The notes beneath the pieces are model-generated. The model had not been told where the DNA came from, did no database searches, and worked only from the letters and a program-made list of their open reading frames with translations. This document shows positions 24,634 to 27,851 of a stretch of DNA of 27,851 nucleotides, one piece after another (position 1 is the first letter of the stretch; every line of letters begins with the position of its first letter). The stretch comes from an uncultured Lachnospiraceae bacterium (GTDB taxonomy: Bacteria > Bacillota_A > Clostridia > Lachnospirales > Lachnospiraceae). The position numbers were made by a program, and so were the translations under genes. The stretch is from the NCBI GenBank assembly GCA_910577835.1, contig CAJTOU010000038.1, positions 1-27,851 of the forward strand, written 5' to 3'.

Positions 24634-25362
24634 TTATGAACTCTTTACTGCTCTTGTCATAAAATACAGTTCTGTAATATCATCCATTTGACATTCCACA
24701 TATCCGTTAATGAAAAAACCACACTCAATCAGTCCACCCAAATACTCTTCCATTGTATGTCCATACTCAATCCAGTCTGAGTTGTCATAATCTTTAGAAT
24801 AAAAAGGCATTTTATGCACAGCCTTATAATATCCGCCATTTTCATCATCAATATAATCACAGACATAATTTATCGGATTCGGCGCCATCATAATAAAGAT
24901 GCCGCCTTTATTCAGCACACGATAACATTCTTTAAACACAACATTTAATTTTGGAATATACATTAACGAAGGGGGATTTATAATGTAATCAAAACATCCG
25001 TCGTCAAACATTGATAAATCACACATATTTCCTTTTACTATCTCAATTTGCAAATTTTCATTCCTTGAGATTTCTCTATCCTTATCCAACATTTTATTTG
25101 AAATATCAATCACTGTAACTTTTGCTCCCGCACTCGCAAGCAATGGAGCCTGTAAACCTCCAGCACCTGCCAAGCAAAGAATCTTTTTTCCTCTTATATT
25201 CTTTATCCACTCTTCTGGAACATCCTTATCAAAAAAAGATAATTTCAGTTTCCCTTCCCTTGCAGCCTGAAGCTGATGTTTAGAGGCACATGCAGTCCAA
25301 TCTGCATTATCTGTGACAAGGCTGTCTATATTTCTTTCCACTTGTTCAAATATACTTTTCAC
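24634..25362 (-). CDS. Class I SAM-dependent methyltransferase
   Basis: 242 residues. I choose the GTG at 25362, 8 bases after a perfect AGGAGG; an in-frame ATG at 25386 lies upstream of that site and inside a leader ORF. Rossmann motif I is LCLAGAGGLQAPLLASAG, followed by VTVIDIS (acidic motif II), IEIVKGNMCDL, the NPPSL motif and a VLNKGGIFIMMAPNP strand, matching the Methyltransf_11/25 group that acts on small molecules. The NPPS motif hints at methylation on nitrogen but is not decisive. A 17-codon leader ORF ends at its ribosome binding site, suggesting translation-dependent control of the kind used by some antibiotic-induced genes. The substrate is unknown. Confidence 0.87.
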   Translation of the reverse strand: MKSIFEQVERNIDSLVTDNADWTACASKHQLQAAREGKLKLSFFDKDVPEEWIKNIRGKKILCLAGAGGLQAPLLASAGAKVTVIDISNKMLDKDREISRNENLQIEIVKGNMCDLSMFDDGCFDYIINPPSLMYIPKLNVVFKECYRVLNKGGIFIMMAPNPINYVCDYIDDENGGYYKAVHKMPFYSKDYDNSDWIEYGHTMEEYLGGLIECGFFINGYVECQMDDITELYFMTRAVKSS

Positions 25363-25379
25363 TAATAAAATCCTCCTGT

Positions 25380-25433
25380 TTACCATAGGACACTCCTGCT
25401 GCCTTTAGGTGATGGCTGGCTGGAATATTTCAT
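25380..25433 (-). CDS. 17-codon leader ORF before the methyltransferase
   Basis: MKYSSQPSPKGSRSVLW followed by TAA. The stop lies 3 bases upstream of the AGGAGG of the methyltransferase, 18 bases before its GTG. It starts about 30 bases downstream of a strong promoter, though its own ribosome binding site (AAAGAAAT) is weak. Short self-complementary AGGA/TCCT segments at 25374-25397 could pair in alternative ways, one of which covers the methyltransferase site. The layout resembles a translational attenuator. Confidence 0.45.
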   Translation of the reverse strand: MKYSSQPSPKGSRSVLW

Positions 25434-25465
25434 TATTTCTTTGAAAAACTTAATTTGTAAACTTA

Positions 25466-25494
25466 ATTATAACACTTTCATTCTTCACTTACAA
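25466..25494 (-). promoter_or_regulatory. Promoter of the methyltransferase gene
   Basis: Reading minus, TATAAT (25466-25471) with an extended TGT element just upstream, and TTGTAA (4 of 6 matches to TTGACA) at 25489-25494 with a 17-base spacer. One of the best promoters in the window; it directs transcription through the leader ORF and the methyltransferase. Confidence 0.65.
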
Positions 25495-25552
25495 TATCAA
25501 ATCCATACAACACGACAAACATTCCTATATCAAAGCGGGAAAAATCAAAGGC
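25478..25552 (-). pseudogene. Short coding-like remnant
   Basis: 25 codons beginning AFDFSRFDIGMFVVLYGFD and ending at a stop, with no start site. Its composition looks protein-like. The methyltransferase promoter overlaps its end. Together with 25609-25743 it suggests a decayed minus-strand gene. Family not recognised. Confidence 0.25.
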
Positions 25553-25608
25553 TTATCATATAAAAATTCGGAATTTATCATATATTTTTTCCACAATATT
25601 TATGGCTT

Positions 25609-25743
25609 TCATTTTATCAAGTATTCCTCTGTAATGTTCTCACTTATATATCTTCCATAAAATTTCAATTGATTTAAGTGGTATTTCACCCTTGTAGGGT
25701 TAATTAACAATGCAGTATTTTCATCTTTTCCCCAATCTGAAAG
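25609..25743 (-). pseudogene. Coding-like remnant
   Basis: 45 codons open between two stops, reading SDWGKDENTALLINPTRVKY and onward to ISENITEEYLIK. A GTG after a weak GG-rich stretch could start 26 residues. Residue composition (Trp, charged and aromatic residues in order) looks like part of a real protein, but no full gene is present. The rest of the gap between 25495 and 25776 is AT-rich, with one small hairpin (ACCCT-TGT-AGGGT) and nothing else that I can name. Confidence 0.3.
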
Positions 25744-25776
25744 TCAATCCATCAATTTTTGTTGACTGAATATTTA

Positions 25777-26154
25777 TTAATCTATCATTTTTCCGTTCTT
25801 AATCATTTCCATAATTTCTTCTTCGGTCTGACATTTATCATAGTCTCCGACAAGCTGACCATCATAATGATACACAATGCCTTTTTCCTTGTTTCTAAGA
25901 AGACATTGTTCCAGTTCTTCTACACTGTACCTTCTCGCAAACTCTGCGAAAGCACGAATACGAAGCTTATCAAGCATACAACCTGTGCAAGGAAAATCAG
26001 AACATTCCCAACAGCCGTTCAGCCCTTTTTCTTTACAACAAATATAGTTTTTGCACCAGCTATGGCTTTCACATCCTCCGTCTTGACAACCAATACAACC
26101 CTTGTTTTCAGAACATACGCAACACGCAAGTCCGCAAAATGCAATAGCTTTCAT
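25777..26154 (-). CDS. DUF3795 cysteine-rich protein
   Basis: 125 residues. The N-terminal half is dense in cysteines (CGLACCVC, CIGC, CWEC, PCTGC), typical of DUF3795 proteins that probably bind zinc or an iron-sulfur cluster; the C-terminal half is helical and charged. The start is the ATG at 26154, whose A is the last base of the upstream kinase-like gene's TAA (TAATG), so translation is coupled. A GTG six codons upstream is unlikely. DUF3795 has no established function; pairing with the kinase-like protein suggests a shared task. Confidence 0.85.
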   Translation of the reverse strand: MKAIAFCGLACCVCSENKGCIGCQDGGCESHSWCKNYICCKEKGLNGCWECSDFPCTGCMLDKLRIRAFAEFARRYSVEELEQCLLRNKEKGIVYHYDGQLVGDYDKCQTEEEIMEMIKNGKMID

Positions 26155-27836
26155 TATAACGCAGCCTCCCATTCTTCTGTGAACTGTCGAATTGATTGCT
26201 GTCGATTGATGCGATTATCACTCACAGCTCTTGTAGCAACCTCAAAAAGCTTGTCGCCAAGCTTCCATTTTTCTCGTGTGCGGTTATACTCACCAAAAAA
26301 AGCAAAAGCGGTAGCACCAAGAGTATAGACGTTCGTAACCTCATCAATAATGGCCCTGAGCTGATATTCCTCTGGTGATTGAAAAAGAGCGCTGCCCCAC
26401 ATACGTCCCATATCATTTATACACGGTTGCTTACGGAAAAAATCAATATCGCAAATAGTTGTCTTTCCCTTCTCAAAATCATACATAATACTGCCATCAT
26501 AAAAATCAATTGCGACATAGTCTTGAGAAACAACATATTCAAAAAAGCTCAATATATCGCTAAATATTGCAAGCTTGACATTGACAGGAAGCTGCATAAA
26601 GCGGCGGTGCGACGTCGGGTACATTCTGCCCATGCAATCTCCATCCGCCCACTGAAATACCATAGCAAAGCCTCCGCCTATCTCATTGGCTCTGATAAAA
26701 TCAATCAAATTTTTGTGTTTCAACTTTCTGTAAATTGGCAGGGTGGTTTTCAGCCTTGCAATAGCATCCGCAGGATCGCCGTTGTACTGCTCGGTAGGAG
26801 CACCGGCGAATTTAATGAAATAACGCTGACCGTCCTTTTCTGTACCAAAGCAAATATTTCCAGAATCTTGATCATCATAAATCTTGAACACAGTTCCATA
26901 TTCTTTCATAAAGCTAAAATCAAACGCACTTTTCAGCTTGAAGGGAATGTCATCAATGTACTGCAGATAATAGCCTTTGAAATACCATGTTGGCACAGGA
27001 TTACGCATATTGTCATACCAAGAAAGAACTTCCTTTGCTTGCTTTAGCATGGTACTCACTTCGTTCTGTCCAAATGGAATTGCCCAATATACAGAAGAGA
27101 GCGTATTACTTGAAATGTAAAGTGCAAGCAATCTCCAAAACTCCATAGGTACATTATCATCAAAGTATCCGTTCACCATACCAGAGGCAAAGAGAGGAGC
27201 CTTTTGAGCGCACCACACAATACGATTAAATTCTTCCCACGGGTCGCCATAGTCATTACGATTGAAGTCAATAATGTAGAGCTGACCATTACGGTCAATC
27301 ATCATATTACCGATATGGTAGTCGCCATGCTGATATACTTGTGGTCTATTTTTCAGCAAATGACGGTTCTTGTTTATGTAGTCGATAAATACCTGTCCGT
27401 TCTCATACTTGATGGGGCACTCATCGTACTTTTTGATCTTATAATCCATTTTGTGATTAAAACGGATTTCCCAATCTTCCTGTGTTTCAGGAGCAGGGAT
27501 AGAATGGATCTTGCGAAGAATACGGCCCGCTTCAAGACCGAATACATACTGCTCAGTATCTGAGTAGCCCGATATAACTTGCTCTGCATCTTCGCCGTCA
27601 ATCCAACTTTGAATGGAATAAACACCATCCTTACAAGTACCAAACTCAATAGGTTGGCACATAGACACTCCAAAAGAAGCAACCTGTTTCATCATGTTAA
27701 ATTCGGACTGTTTTGTATCATACTGTGCAATATCAGATACACGCAAAAGATACCGTGTGCCGTCTTTGTCTGTAACACAGTATTTTTTATCACTCGACCA
27801 GCCTTTGTTTATTGGTTCTTTCGTTACAAAATTCAT
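26154..27836 (-). CDS. Aminoglycoside-phosphotransferase-like protein fused to a second kinase-like domain
   Basis: 560 residues, cytoplasmic, no signal peptide. The N-terminal half (about 1-290) is an APH/choline-kinase-type domain: QHGDYHIGNMM (about 167-177, catalytic Asp and metal-binding Asn) and YIIDFNRNDYGDPWEEF (metal-binding DF motif). The C-terminal half (about 300-560) resembles a serine/threonine-kinase fold: FIKFAG with a candidate ATP-binding Lys, AIDFYDGSIMYD at the catalytic loop and CDIDFF at the DFG position, where HRD and DFG are altered. The first half may phosphorylate an antibiotic, sugar or other small molecule; the second may be another kinase or a regulatory pseudokinase. 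The ATG has GGAG 7 bases upstream. It is translationally coupled to the DUF3795 gene. Substrate and resistance phenotype cannot be inferred. Confidence 0.85.
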   Translation of the reverse strand: MNFVTKEPINKGWSSDKKYCVTDKDGTRYLLRVSDIAQYDTKQSEFNMMKQVASFGVSMCQPIEFGTCKDGVYSIQSWIDGEDAEQVISGYSDTEQYVFGLEAGRILRKIHSIPAPETQEDWEIRFNHKMDYKIKKYDECPIKYENGQVFIDYINKNRHLLKNRPQVYQHGDYHIGNMMIDRNGQLYIIDFNRNDYGDPWEEFNRIVWCAQKAPLFASGMVNGYFDDNVPMEFWRLLALYISSNTLSSVYWAIPFGQNEVSTMLKQAKEVLSWYDNMRNPVPTWYFKGYYLQYIDDIPFKLKSAFDFSFMKEYGTVFKIYDDQDSGNICFGTEKDGQRYFIKFAGAPTEQYNGDPADAIARLKTTLPIYRKLKHKNLIDFIRANEIGGGFAMVFQWADGDCMGRMYPTSHRRFMQLPVNVKLAIFSDILSFFEYVVSQDYVAIDFYDGSIMYDFEKGKTTICDIDFFRKQPCINDMGRMWGSALFQSPEEYQLRAIIDEVTNVYTLGATAFAFFGEYNRTREKWKLGDKLFEVATRAVSDNRINRQQSIRQFTEEWEAAL

Positions 27837-27851
27837 ATCTTTTCTCCGTAG

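Noticed and set aside
25363..25386. Upstream ATG start for the methyltransferase
   Set aside because: It lies upstream of the perfect AGGAGG and inside the leader ORF; GTG 25362 fits the site.
26379..27047. 222-codon plus-strand ORF
   Set aside because: Antisense to the APH/kinase-like gene, no start signals and no coherent fold.

Overview
The window looks like chromosomal DNA from a low-GC, gut-type Firmicute, most likely a Lachnospiraceae relative. This is inferred from the AT-rich base composition, strong AGGAGG-type ribosome binding sites, extended -10 promoters and the gene families present. No rRNA, tRNA, CRISPR array or intact transposase was seen. Nearly everything reads on the minus strand; one clear gene, at 4351-5748, reads on the plus strand.

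Left (1-4350): a very AT-rich gene for a large secreted YD-repeat (RHS-like) protein with a calcium-binding thrombospondin-3-like segment and a C-terminal Cys/His domain resembling a papain-type peptidase or toxin tip. An in-frame segment of different base composition precedes its signal peptide. A 480-base AT-rich intergenic region follows.

Centre (4351-21340): a Gram-positive Pel-type exopolysaccharide locus. Transcription probably starts near 21300 and runs leftward through a PqqD-like small protein, a PelD-like c-di-GMP receptor fused to an N-terminal SDR domain, a PelE-like TPR membrane protein with five 15-residue repeats, an 848-residue GT-C-like membrane protein, a DUF2194 protein that probably stands in for PelA, PelF, PelG, a DUF2304 membrane protein, a GT4 glycosyltransferase, a dolichyl-phosphate-mannose-synthase-like GT2 enzyme, and a DUF4874/DUF4832 protein. 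Many neighbouring genes overlap by 4 bases (ATGA). A second, membrane-anchored DUF4874/DUF4832 paralogue converges on the operon end from the other strand. PelB and PelC are absent, as expected without an outer membrane. GT2, DUF2304 and GT-C together resemble the GacI/GacJ/GacL side-chain glycosylation system, so the locus may make a Pel-like polymer decorated with an extra sugar outside the cell. c-di-GMP binding by PelD is the likely switch.

Right (21413-27851): accessory single genes, all on the minus strand: an EpsJ-like GT2 glycosyltransferase, a small unknown ORF, an AraC/GyrI-like regulator, a HAD-like phosphatase, a methyltransferase preceded by a 17-codon leader ORF, decayed coding remnants, a Cys-rich DUF3795 protein, and a protein joining an aminoglycoside-phosphotransferase-like domain to a second kinase-like domain. 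This segment looks like a patchwork of small-molecule response or resistance genes, but substrates cannot be read from the sequence.
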